This document shows, piece after piece, positions 14,055 to 22,477 of a stretch of 34,972 nucleotides of DNA. Each line of letters begins with the position of its first letter. Positions within the stretch are counted from its first letter, which is position 1. The position numbers and the translations under genes were made by a program. Source of the DNA: Clostridia bacterium (GTDB lineage Bacteria; Bacillota; Clostridia; Oscillospirales; Acutalibacteraceae); assembly GCA_017442225.1 (NCBI GenBank), contig JAFSAR010000011.1, positions 1-34,972 on the forward strand, read 5' to 3'. The notes under the pieces were generated by a model. It worked only from the letters and a program-made list of their open reading frames with translations. It did not search any database and had not been told where the DNA came from.

Positions 14055-16082
14055 TTAGTCTGCTTCGCCATTCGGGAACCAGAGAGCCTGTGAAGGATCG
14101 TCGAGGTCCTGATAAACGCGTACCCAGTCAACATAAAGGTTGAACGGATAGTCGCCCTTCTGAAGCTTTCTCTCTTCGTTAATAGACTTGTCGCCTGGTG
14201 GATAAATCATATTGTCGATAAGGAAATAGTGCCATACGTTATATCCAACACCGTTGTTTGATACACCTGCCGCATTTGCGGTTGGGTCATCGATAATGCC
14301 GTCACCGTCTACGTCAGTCATATCAAATGTGGGGTCCCAATCAAAGTCAACGTGCATCTCACCGTCCATATATACAGTACAGTGATCAGAGGTATAAAGG
14401 TAAGAATATACATGATATTCCTGATTGAGTGTTTCAGGAGAATCAAAGTAATATGCCCAATCGTATATACCGTCAACAGGATTTTTATGCTTATAGTTGT
14501 CGGTACCAATATAGTAGTACGAGTATGAATTAGTCATCATACCTGATGACATATTGGTAAACGGTCTCTTCTGATAATTTATCAGATCAACTACCGAGCC
14601 GTCATCATGTTCAAGCTTTACAGGATAGTAGATGAATTCCTTTTTGTCATTCATCAGTATACCCCTGTCAATATAATATTTTCCATCTTTCTTTGGCGCT
14701 ACTTTTTCGAGATATTCTTCTGTTAAACCGTAGTTTGACATATCCCAATCGGTTACCTCAGAAGCATAGCCCTCGTCATAAGCGCGCTGGAATACCATCT
14801 TAACCTGATCATCGGTAAGCTTCGTAGCATCGTGATTGGTAGTTTTACCCATCGATTCGGTGTACCACTTATGAATTGTGGTAGTTGCATGGTCAGTATC
14901 TGCAAAAGCCTCAAACAAGTCAAATTCGATAATCCAGAATACCTTGCTAATCTGACCGTAACCGTCGTCATAGTTATAGTTCGGTAGGTCTTTGTTCTTA
15001 TTATTAGACATAGTCCAAAGTGCAGGGAATGCGCCTCGTCTGTAAGGCATTCGCGCACGGAATTCGACATAACCGTTTCTAAACTCCATTACACCTTGGG
15101 TATTTGTATCACCCGAAGAAGCATAACCCTTACCAGGGTATGATTCATTATAATAACGATCGGCTGTAAGGTGGAGTCTGCCGTTTTCAACATAATGGAA
15201 ATCAGGGTTGTTGTTTAAAGATACATAGTCGTCTGAACGCTCGTCACCGAATGGAGACTGAATCCATTTTTCAGTGTTGAGGAATTCATAACCGTCAAAT
15301 TCGTCGCCCCATACGTAGTCGTATGTAACGCCGTTAAGTGTAACCTGTGACTTAAAGTCATCAGACTTACCGCTAAGGGTTGCAACCTTGCCTTCCTTAA
15401 CCTCAACGGTTTCAAACCATTTAGCAGCCTTGGTTACCATTACAAAATGTCCGCCCTCAAATACAAGGTCGTCACCCTTTACCTTAACTGCAAATTCGTT
15501 TTCAGCAAGGCTTGATTTGTAGTAAGCGGTGTCGCCAACCAAAATCTTTTTAGTACTTGCATCAACCTCTGTATCCTTCTTAACGTCAAGCTTAAGACCG
15601 AGATTTTCCTTGAACCATTTCTGAAGGTCGTATGCCGAAATACGCGCATTACCTGTATAGTTGATATAACGGTCAGTGCCGTCTTCGTTACGGCTTTCCT
15701 TACGGTTATCCCATTTTTCAAGCGCGTATACAATAACGTAATCCTTTGTAATGCTAAGGTCAGCATATTCATAATCAAACTCAGGAACAAATGGCTCCTG
15801 CCACTCTACGTAGCCCGTATCCTCAGATACCTCGGGAAGCGGACGCTCAGGCAAGCCCTTTTTCTCTTCTTCGTCTTTGTTGGTGTCGGTAGGAATTATA
15901 ACAGGAGAATTGTTTGGTGTATTACTGCCATCATCGTTGTCTTGAACAATAACCTGTTTCTTAACGATAACCTTTTTCTTCTTTTTGGTTTTACCGTTGT
16001 CTTTACATCCAACGGTGCCCAAAAGCATTAATATTGCAAGAAGAAGACAGGCAAACTTTTTAAAAGAAGTATTAAATTTCAT
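14055..16082 (-). CDS. GH16 family glycoside hydrolase lipoprotein
   Basis: This is a secreted lipoprotein predicted to cut internal bonds of a beta-glucan or galactan. Numbered from the ATG at 16082 (675 residues) it has a signal peptide with lipobox LGTVGC (C26), a lysine-rich then acidic linker (30-90) and an N-terminal domain (105-240; KKILVGDTAYY, then DDLVFEGG) like the accessory N-domains of some alpha-glucuronidase-type hydrolases. The GH16 domain (about 258-660) starts at WGDEFDG. The catalytic ExDxxE motif is EFDLFEA (E386 nucleophile, D388, E391 acid/base), the beta-bulge type of laminarinases and agarases. ALWTMS and LYVDWVRVYQ also match. About 150 residues are inserted after the active site, and DVDGDGIIDD (590-599) looks like a calcium loop. 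The ATG at 16091 falls inside the AAAGGATGG ribosome binding site and is rejected. Confidence 0.87.
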   Translation of the reverse strand: MKFNTSFKKFACLLLAILMLLGTVGCKDNGKTKKKKKVIVKKQVIVQDNDDGSNTPNNSPVIIPTDTNKDEEEKKGLPERPLPEVSEDTGYVEWQEPFVPEFDYEYADLSITKDYVIVYALEKWDNRKESRNEDGTDRYINYTGNARISAYDLQKWFKENLGLKLDVKKDTEVDASTKKILVGDTAYYKSSLAENEFAVKVKGDDLVFEGGHFVMVTKAAKWFETVEVKEGKVATLSGKSDDFKSQVTLNGVTYDYVWGDEFDGYEFLNTEKWIQSPFGDERSDDYVSLNNNPDFHYVENGRLHLTADRYYNESYPGKGYASSGDTNTQGVMEFRNGYVEFRARMPYRRGAFPALWTMSNNKNKDLPNYNYDDGYGQISKVFWIIEFDLFEAFADTDHATTTIHKWYTESMGKTTNHDATKLTDDQVKMVFQRAYDEGYASEVTDWDMSNYGLTEEYLEKVAPKKDGKYYIDRGILMNDKKEFIYYPVKLEHDDGSVVDLINYQKRPFTNMSSGMMTNSYSYYYIGTDNYKHKNPVDGIYDWAYYFDSPETLNQEYHVYSYLYTSDHCTVYMDGEMHVDFDWDPTFDMTDVDGDGIIDDPTANAAGVSNNGVGYNVWHYFLIDNMIYPPGDKSINEERKLQKGDYPFNLYVDWVRVYQDLDDPSQALWFPNGEAD

Positions 16083-16101
16083 ATAACCCATCCTTTCTTA
16101 A

Positions 16102-19100
16102 TCAGTCAATAACTTCAACAAGATTTTTCTTGGAAATTACAGCAACAATCGCGCAAGCCACTATTGCAGAAATCATTGCAGCAACAGTAACAACGTCGCT
16201 CGTGTTAGGCGAAAGTGTACCTGTTCCCACACCGATAAGCTTGCCGCCGTTAAGCGTACCGTCAATCTTACCGATTACGACATCATCAAAGTAAAGGCTT
16301 GAGCCTGCTGTTGCTCTAATAGAAACCCACTTGGTCTGAGCGGTAAACGAGTAAGAATACTGTACCCATTCGCCAACCTTAAGACCTGTTACAACTGCCA
16401 TATTTTCAGCCGCAACCTGTGTATCCAAGTAAACCGGCTTTTCGTTATGTACCAATGTAAGCAAGGTAGCGGGATTATCTGCCTTATCGGTTGCTACCCA
16501 GAACTTAATTGTATAAGCCTGACCTGGTTCAAGCATTTGCTCATAGTTAAGCAGCATATCGGCAGATTCTGTGTTGGTATCCAACAAGCGCATTGACTTA
16601 GCGCCGTTACGAACGTATGCGTTCTTATAGCCGCCCTTTGCGCCTGGCTTGTTAAGACGCCAACAATCGCTGTCATAATCCCAAATAGTATCGGTATAAT
16701 TTTCAAAATTCTGTGTAACACCTGTTGACTCCCAGCCTGCAAACAACTGCAGATCTGCTGACGGGAAATAATCATACGGATATTCAATCGAAAGATCGTC
16801 ATATACGTACCAACCTGTAAATTTGAAACCGTCACGTGAAACTATAGGAAGTGAAATTTTTGAATACATTGGTCCTACCATACTATCAACAACAACCTCA
16901 TCGGTGTCGGTAATAAACGAAACGGTAACTTCAGGAACAGTGAGGTTTGTGTTAGAAAGCGCTCTAAGCTGCTCTTCGGTGCGATGCTTAGCAAAGATAG
17001 AAGGAATAGGTGTACCACCTTCAATAACATGCCATGTGTCTACGCTGCCATCCCAAGTTGCCTTTTCATCAACCCAGTTGTCATCATCAGTATCATCCCA
17101 GTCAAGACCTGCCATTGCCCTTCTTGCAAATTCGCCAGCACGGTCAGCAGGATCGGCAATCTTTGTAAATGCGGCGCCGTGAGTAATGGTAGTTGCAAAA
17201 TAATATGAATTTTCAACAGTTGTTACCCACATCGAAGAAGAAGCACGATGACTACCGGCTGCCTCACCACTTATAACTCTGTGAGTAAGTGTAATGGGGA
17301 AACACACAACACCTTTAAGAATACTACCGTAAGAAGAATCGGTACCTATAATAGAACCTACGTAATAAGGATCGGTAGGATGTCCGCCTATAGAACCTGT
17401 AAAAATACAGTTTTCAATCTGAACAGCGGAAGCGGTCTGAGCAATAAAGCTACCCGTATAGAAGCCCGAGAAATAACATGAATGGTCAATAAAGCAGTTG
17501 TTGATGTGAAGCATTCTGTTTTGCCATTCTTCAGTCTTTACAAGAGCATGGTTAGCCTCCGCATCGGTGCTGGACAAGACATTTCCGTCATAGTCATTGA
17601 CATTACCCGCAATACCACCCATATAACTTCTCATACTTCTATTGTCATTAACACCTTTAAAATATGCATGAGATATACCTACATTTTTAACAGTGGTATG
17701 TGAATTTAGCGTTGGGAACAAGGCTGCCATAATGTTACCTTCAGCATAACCTGGGGCATCGTGATCAAAAAACAGACCATATACTACGTAGCCGTCACCG
17801 TCAAACTGCATGTTTTTAATATTGTTTGCTGTTTTTGTTGATTGGTTGCTGAACCATTCAAGACCACCGATAGGAGCGTCGTAATCAGTCCAAAGTCTGT
17901 CGTCTACAAGGTTGCCGTTTTTATCTTCATCAAGTACATCACTAACATAGATATCTGCGCCAAGCTTATAATGACCGCCAGATGTACCGTTATATACCAA
18001 GTATGCGAGCTGCTCAGCAGTTTTAATAAGATGCGGTTTTTCTTTAGAGCCGTCACCGTAGGTGCCGTCGTCATAAGCCGCAAAGCCTGTTGCCAAAAGA
18101 CCTGACCAAGCCTCACCCTCTACACCTTCATAGGTAAAGGTTGCGCCTGTAGCAACGGGATAGTCGCCGTCAACAGCCTTCCAAGAGGTTGGAGCATTGA
18201 GCTCGGGCATAGTGTCAGCAATATTTAAACCAATCATATCGCTGGCAGAAATGACGTGAATACCGTCAACTGCACTGCCATTAGTGTCGGTGTAAACACC
18301 TGTAGCTTTTACATAGGTTGTATCAGCGAAAGGATATGCATTAACAGAAATAGAACGAAGAACCTTTGCCTCGCCTGTTACGCTGTTTGCAAAGCCTGCC
18401 GACTTAGAAATACAGTCGGTAATCCAAACTCGGCTAAAACCAACTTTACCTATAATACCGCCAAAGGCTGCATCGCCCTTGAATTCAACAGTGTCTTCAA
18501 TGGCAACACCGTTAAATTTGATAACATTTGTGCTTTTATCTTCAACAAGACCTGCAACAGCACCAAGCATTGAGCCTGATTTACCGTTTAAAACAGAGTC
18601 TTTAATTGTTAAATTGCTTATTTGTGCATGATTGCCGATTACAGGAATAAGACCAGCCGCTTCGCCTGCCTGATTACCGCTGTAATACAGACCTGATACG
18701 CTGTAACCCTTACCGTCAAGCTTGCCTCCAAAGGTTGCAATATCGTTCGATGTAAACCACTGCTTAGCATTGTCAGTCCAATTTGCAGCGGTAGTATCGT
18801 TGATTACAATGTCTGCGCCAAGTACAAAGTACTGACCTGTAATACCTGTTGTCAGCATAAGAGCAAATTCTTCGGCTGTGGTAATTACATAAGGTGAGCC
18901 CTTAGCACCTGAACCAGCGGAATAAAATGCTGCGATATCACCCGACCAAGCAGTGCCTGCAGAATACTCGCGGCTCTGATAAATCTTGGGGGTAGGATAT
19001 GAACCCTCGTTATAGGTCCATTCATCAGGAGAAATGCCTGATAACGGATCAGCTGCGGTGGCTGCCTTAATGTTGCTGTGATCATCAGTTGCCTTGTAAA

Positions 19101-20403
19101 AACAACCTGCACCAAAGTCTCTGTTATAACCTGATGGAGAATCAGACATGTCAGAGGCACCTGCATTGCCGCTGGCATCCATCTTTGATCTTAAAAAGTA
19201 AGCTTTTACAGCATCACCGCTCCATACATATCTATAAGTATAAATATGATCATTGGTTTTATTTGACCATTCACTACCAATCGCGTTGGTATGAACATTG
19301 GTGTATGTACTCTTATGGAAAGCAACCGAGCCGTAATAAAGTGTGTGCGGTGCAGCATCCAAAACAATTGAGTTTGTTATGGTAGCACTTGGTGATAAGT
19401 GCAAAATGCCAACAAGTCCGTATTTAATTTCATATGTGCTGTGCTTTGCAATATTGCCGTAAACCAAGCAATTGTCAGCTTCAAGCTTACCCTCAACATA
19501 ACTTGCAGTTCTAGCAACAAGAATACCGCCTGCAGTCTGCTGAATAGCAGCATCTCCTTCAGCAGTAGCAATTACTACGTTATTGTAAGCCGCGCAGTTA
19601 TTGAAGGTGTATTTCGGATATGCTCTTGAAGCATTCGTTGCAGTAGCAGAAACGCTCTTACCGATAAATACAGCAGCGCACTCACCTGTGAAATATGAAT
19701 TTTTAACAGTAAGGTTTCTGATGGAAACATCACCGTCAATCACGGGTATGATACCGCCGTTTGCGCCATTGGATTTTAAGCCGTAAATTATTGCGCCGTT
19801 ACCGTCAATACGACCACCAAAGCTTGCTACACTTTCCCACACCAAATCAGCCTTTACATCAGCACCTGCAAGCGCCGTGTTAACCTCGTCGGCAGTTTTT
19901 GTACCGCTAAGGTCAATATAGGTTTTGGTGTTGTTCATATCAAAAGCTTTGATATTGTCAGCAACTTTAAAGGCAAGGCCTTTTGTGCTGATTAGTTCAC
20001 CATGTTCATCATAAAGCTTACCTAATGCAACAGCAGCAAACTGGTTAGCTGTTTCGATAATGTATGGGTCACCTACGGAACCATTACCCTGAGCGTCAAG
20101 TAAAAAGTCCGTTTCAATAGCAGTAAATTTGCTAACATCCTTTTTAACGTCAGGGTCAATATCAACATAGGAGATAGAACCCGCCTTTGACGAACCGTCA
20201 ACCATAAGGGTATCTTCGTTAACATCGGCATCCCATGTGCCGTTAATTGGATAAGGAGCTGCTTCATCTGCATTAGTAGCCGTATCGTCAGCCGCAACAA
20301 ACAATGTGCCGCCTGCAAACATTGACAGCATTGACACTGCCAAAATCGCAAGTACAGATACCAATGAAACAATTACCTTGCCCTTGCTCAATATTTTTTT
20401 CAT
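16102..20403 (-). CDS. Large multi-repeat surface protein (beta-helix modules, InlB-type repeat, C-terminal anchor)
   Basis: This 1433-residue protein has a signal peptide (residues 1 to about 37) and three copies of a module that begins GDPYIIETANQFA-like and later reads GGRIDGNG..IYGL: near 106-245, 498-610 and 780-915. Each is followed by GLUG-like, strand-rich segments, the pattern of right-handed beta-helix adhesins of Clostridia. Residues about 1158-1224 form an InlB/Flg_new repeat (KFTGWYV, then LQLFAGW). Residues about 1230-1380 are a beta-sandwich like a CBM4/9-type module. A C-terminal hydrophobic helix (1404-1424) with a short KK tail anchors it. The preceding SPNTSD is a possible degenerate sortase signal. 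It shares an mRNA with the GH16 gene (10 to 19 nt apart), so it probably binds the polymer or presents it to that enzyme. Exact function unknown. Confidence 0.82.
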   Translation of the reverse strand: MKKILSKGKVIVSLVSVLAILAVSMLSMFAGGTLFVAADDTATNADEAAPYPINGTWDADVNEDTLMVDGSSKAGSISYVDIDPDVKKDVSKFTAIETDFLLDAQGNGSVGDPYIIETANQFAAVALGKLYDEHGELISTKGLAFKVADNIKAFDMNNTKTYIDLSGTKTADEVNTALAGADVKADLVWESVASFGGRIDGNGAIIYGLKSNGANGGIIPVIDGDVSIRNLTVKNSYFTGECAAVFIGKSVSATATNASRAYPKYTFNNCAAYNNVVIATAEGDAAIQQTAGGILVARTASYVEGKLEADNCLVYGNIAKHSTYEIKYGLVGILHLSPSATITNSIVLDAAPHTLYYGSVAFHKSTYTNVHTNAIGSEWSNKTNDHIYTYRYVWSGDAVKAYFLRSKMDASGNAGASDMSDSPSGYNRDFGAGCFYKATDDHSNIKAATAADPLSGISPDEWTYNEGSYPTPKIYQSREYSAGTAWSGDIAAFYSAGSGAKGSPYVITTAEEFALMLTTGITGQYFVLGADIVINDTTAANWTDNAKQWFTSNDIATFGGKLDGKGYSVSGLYYSGNQAGEAAGLIPVIGNHAQISNLTIKDSVLNGKSGSMLGAVAGLVEDKSTNVIKFNGVAIEDTVEFKGDAAFGGIIGKVGFSRVWITDCISKSAGFANSVTGEAKVLRSISVNAYPFADTTYVKATGVYTDTNGSAVDGIHVISASDMIGLNIADTMPELNAPTSWKAVDGDYPVATGATFTYEGVEGEAWSGLLATGFAAYDDGTYGDGSKEKPHLIKTAEQLAYLVYNGTSGGHYKLGADIYVSDVLDEDKNGNLVDDRLWTDYDAPIGGLEWFSNQSTKTANNIKNMQFDGDGYVVYGLFFDHDAPGYAEGNIMAALFPTLNSHTTVKNVGISHAYFKGVNDNRSMRSYMGGIAGNVNDYDGNVLSSTDAEANHALVKTEEWQNRMLHINNCFIDHSCYFSGFYTGSFIAQTASAVQIENCIFTGSIGGHPTDPYYVGSIIGTDSSYGSILKGVVCFPITLTHRVISGEAAGSHRASSSMWVTTVENSYYFATTITHGAAFTKIADPADRAGEFARRAMAGLDWDDTDDDNWVDEKATWDGSVDTWHVIEGGTPIPSIFAKHRTEEQLRALSNTNLTVPEVTVSFITDTDEVVVDSMVGPMYSKISLPIVSRDGFKFTGWYVYDDLSIEYPYDYFPSADLQLFAGWESTGVTQNFENYTDTIWDYDSDCWRLNKPGAKGGYKNAYVRNGAKSMRLLDTNTESADMLLNYEQMLEPGQAYTIKFWVATDKADNPATLLTLVHNEKPVYLDTQVAAENMAVVTGLKVGEWVQYSYSFTAQTKWVSIRATAGSSLYFDDVVIGKIDGTLNGGKLIGVGTGTLSPNTSDVVTVAAMISAIVACAIVAVISKKNLVEVID

Positions 20404-20517
20404 TGAACTACCATCCTTTCGCTTTTAAAAAGCAAATTTTCAGTGAGGTTATGACGCCGTTTTCGGCAAATAACGACAAAAAAGCGCACAAAACCGCACT
20501 GTATAATTACATTACAT

Positions 20518-20546
20518 ATAATATCAAATTTTTATCAATAAGTCAA
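20518..20546 (-). promoter_or_regulatory. Promoter of the surface protein-GH16 unit
   Basis: On the minus strand TTGACT (20541-20546) and TATTAT (20518-20523) are 17 bp apart, near consensus. The predicted start is near 20511. Confidence 0.72.
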
Positions 20547-20605
20547 TAAGAAATATACAAATTTTCAAATCTTTTTTTGATTTTTTTGTATAATATTTTC
20601 ACGAT

Positions 20606-20647
20606 AAAAAATCCTTGCCGAATTTTTGCTTCGACAAGGATTTTTTT
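20606..20647 (-). terminator. Terminator after the lipoprotein SBP gene
   Basis: ATCCTTG-CGAA and TTCG-CAAGGAT form a stem of about 12 bp with one mismatch, flanked by an A-run and a T-run. It separates the SBP transcript from the surface protein-GH16 unit and could work in both directions. Confidence 0.88.
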
Positions 20648-20706
20648 ACTTGTTTAACTTTATTTTGGTCTGCGCTTTGTGAGACAGACCGCTATGTGTA
20701 TATCGA

Positions 20707-22185
20707 TTAGTGAGAGTTAACCTGCTGTTCGATATATTTGTTAAGGTTTTCTACACCCTTCTGAACTGATGACTTAACAGCCGCCATCATTGTGGGAACC
20801 TGCGCAGGGTCAGTATAGAACATGCCGTAAACCGATGCATCATCATCAATACCTGAGATACCTTCGTTAAGATCAGTGTATGTGTAGTATGGATTGTAGT
20901 TGTTGGTCTCGGCATAAAGAGCGCACATCTTAAAGTAGAATGTCTTAGCTTCTTCTGTAAGGAATGATTTGTCAAGATCATAGTTTTCTACGTTGAGATA
21001 CTCACTGAGGAACAAGCCGCCTGCAACTGCTGCCTTGCTGCCTGTCGCTGGGTTTTCGTTACAGCCCTTCATAATACCCCAACCACGGAACAGACCGGTA
21101 ACAGGTCTTTCACCGCCTTTTTCAAAAGCAGGCAGATAGTAGAATCCAAGGTCGTTGTAGTTCTTGTGGTCTTTAAGGTAACCGTCGGTACGAAGAGCCC
21201 AAGTATAAGTTGTTGTAATTGCAACTGTGCCATTTATAAGACCCTCAGGACCGCCTTCACCACGGCTAACGATATATTTGTCCTTGTGGCCCTGAGCGAT
21301 CTTCTGAATAACTGAGGTTGTCTGAGCATCAATGCCGTTTACGATATTGTTGTTGCTGTCTACTCTATAAACCGCGGCGCCTGCCATATGAAGAAGGCTA
21401 TCTGGCAAGTGGTAAGATGCGCCATTGCAGTTTTCAACAGCAGCAGCTGTCTTTTGACCTATCATAAGAAATGTGTCAAAGTTCCAGTTGCCTGCTTTGT
21501 CAAGCTCTTCAGGTGTGGGGCAGTTTGCCTTTTTGAGAATACTCTTGGAATATGCAACCATATCGAGCTCGGTCCAGAAGTTACCCATTGTATCGAGAAG
21601 GTAGGGTGAACCGTTGTGGGTTGAACGCTTAAATGTGTTCTGGTTCCAAATCTCATGCTTATAGTTGATCTTTGCAGCATCAAGTGACTGGAAATAACCT
21701 ACATAGATAGGAGCGTCACCGTTTGAACGGCCAACTGTTGGAGCCTTACCCGATGCGATAAGGTTAGACATTTCTGCGTTATAGTCTTGAAGAGTAGGAA
21801 CCATGATCTCTACCTCAATGTCGTACTCTTTCTCAAACTTAGATACTACGTAATCGGTACCGTCATCCTTAGGATCGATTGTGGTAGCAAAGATAATCTT
21901 TGTGCCCTTGTAATCAGCAGGATTTGCTAAAATCGGACTGTCAGAATTCTCTGTGGTATCTGTTGGTTTGCTGGTTCCTGATGTAACATTTGAACCTGTA
22001 GGCTGGTTGTTGTTTTGCGTATTGTCGCCGCCGGTTGTGCTGTCGCCGCTAACATATACTTCTTCTGTGATGTATTCAATCTCATACGAAGAACCGTCAT
22101 CGGTAACCTTGCTGCAACCTGCAAGTGCAAACACCAATACAAGTGAGAGCACAATAGCGATTACGCGTTTTGCTGTGTTGAACAT
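20707..22185 (-). CDS. Extracellular solute-binding lipoprotein (family 1 sugar SBP)
   Basis: This 492-residue lipoprotein is predicted to capture oligosaccharides for an ABC importer on the outer face of the membrane. The signal peptide ends in lipobox LAGC (C24). A Ser/Thr/Asn-rich spacer (about 42-88) lifts the binding domain off the membrane. The family 1 SBP fold follows, from KGTKIIFATTIDPKDDG with EVEIMVPTLQDYNAEM and RGWGIMKGCNENP further on. AAAGGAG lies 8 nt before the ATG. The gene has its own consensus promoter although it follows the permease pair at 22478-24426, so the binding protein can be made in excess over the permeases. Its natural partners are probably that permease pair (inference). 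Confidence 0.9.
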   Translation of the reverse strand: MFNTAKRVIAIVLSLVLVFALAGCSKVTDDGSSYEIEYITEEVYVSGDSTTGGDNTQNNNQPTGSNVTSGTSKPTDTTENSDSPILANPADYKGTKIIFATTIDPKDDGTDYVVSKFEKEYDIEVEIMVPTLQDYNAEMSNLIASGKAPTVGRSNGDAPIYVGYFQSLDAAKINYKHEIWNQNTFKRSTHNGSPYLLDTMGNFWTELDMVAYSKSILKKANCPTPEELDKAGNWNFDTFLMIGQKTAAAVENCNGASYHLPDSLLHMAGAAVYRVDSNNNIVNGIDAQTTSVIQKIAQGHKDKYIVSRGEGGPEGLINGTVAITTTYTWALRTDGYLKDHKNYNDLGFYYLPAFEKGGERPVTGLFRGWGIMKGCNENPATGSKAAVAGGLFLSEYLNVENYDLDKSFLTEEAKTFYFKMCALYAETNNYNPYYTYTDLNEGISGIDDDASVYGMFYTDPAQVPTMMAAVKSSVQKGVENLNKYIEQQVNSH

Positions 22186-22217
22186 TTTTGTTACTCCTTT
22201 ATAAAGTTTTTATGGTT

Positions 22218-22233
22218 GTGTGGGTTACCACAC
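22218..22233. promoter_or_regulatory. Hairpin or operator in the SBP leader
   Basis: GTGTGG and CCACAC form a perfect 6-bp inverted repeat around GTTA, about 35 nt before the start codon of the lipoprotein SBP gene. It may be an RNA hairpin or a protein site; its function is unknown. Confidence 0.35.
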
Positions 22234-22315
22234 CGTATGTAATATAACTGTATTTATAGCAGTAAAAACCGCTAAGCATACCGACACAAATACAATCATA
22301 CTTTCTACATATAGA

Positions 22316-22344
22316 ATTATATTCTCAAAACACCCTTTTGTCAA
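22316..22344 (-). promoter_or_regulatory. Full-consensus promoter of the lipoprotein SBP gene
   Basis: On the minus strand TTGACA (22339-22344) and TATAAT (22316-22321) are both perfect with 17 bp between. The upstream flank is very AT-rich, like an UP element. The leader to the ATG is about 125 nt. Confidence 0.87.
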
Positions 22345-22444
22345 CATAATTTATTAAAATTTTTATAAAATCTGATATTATTTGGTGATATTGATAAATA
22401 AATATTCCTAAAATCAGGTGAAGTTTCAAACAGTTAGTTAAACA

Positions 22445-22475
22445 AAAAATTGAGGCTAAAAAGCCTCAATTTTTT
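22445..22475 (-). terminator. Terminator at the end of the first transport operon
   Basis: ATTGAGGCT (22449-22457) and AGCCTCAAT (22462-22470) pair perfectly around AAAA, extended by flanking A and T runs. It lies 2 nt after the permease gene and closes the operon that starts at 33639. Confidence 0.93.
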
Positions 22476-22477
22476 GC

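Larger units (their letters stand above)
20404..20706. other. Intergenic region between SBP lipoprotein and surface protein genes
   Basis: No gene is seen in these 303 bases. They hold the terminator of the SBP gene (20606-20647), an AT-rich stretch, the promoter of the surface protein-GH16 unit (20518-20546), a leader of about 107 nt, and the odd palindrome GCTTTTAAAAAGC (20421-20433) just upstream of the AAAGGATGG ribosome binding site. Confidence 0.8.

Noticed and set aside
14285..14320. Dockerin domain in the GH16 protein (DVDGDGIIDD)
   Set aside because: Only one calcium-type loop is present and it lies inside the catalytic domain; a dockerin needs a duplicated 22-residue motif, usually at an end. 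No cohesin is visible in the window.
16823..19786. Many plus-strand open frames opposite the large surface protein gene
   Set aside because: They have no ribosome binding sites or recognisable domains, and are low-complexity shadows of a well-supported 1433-codon gene.
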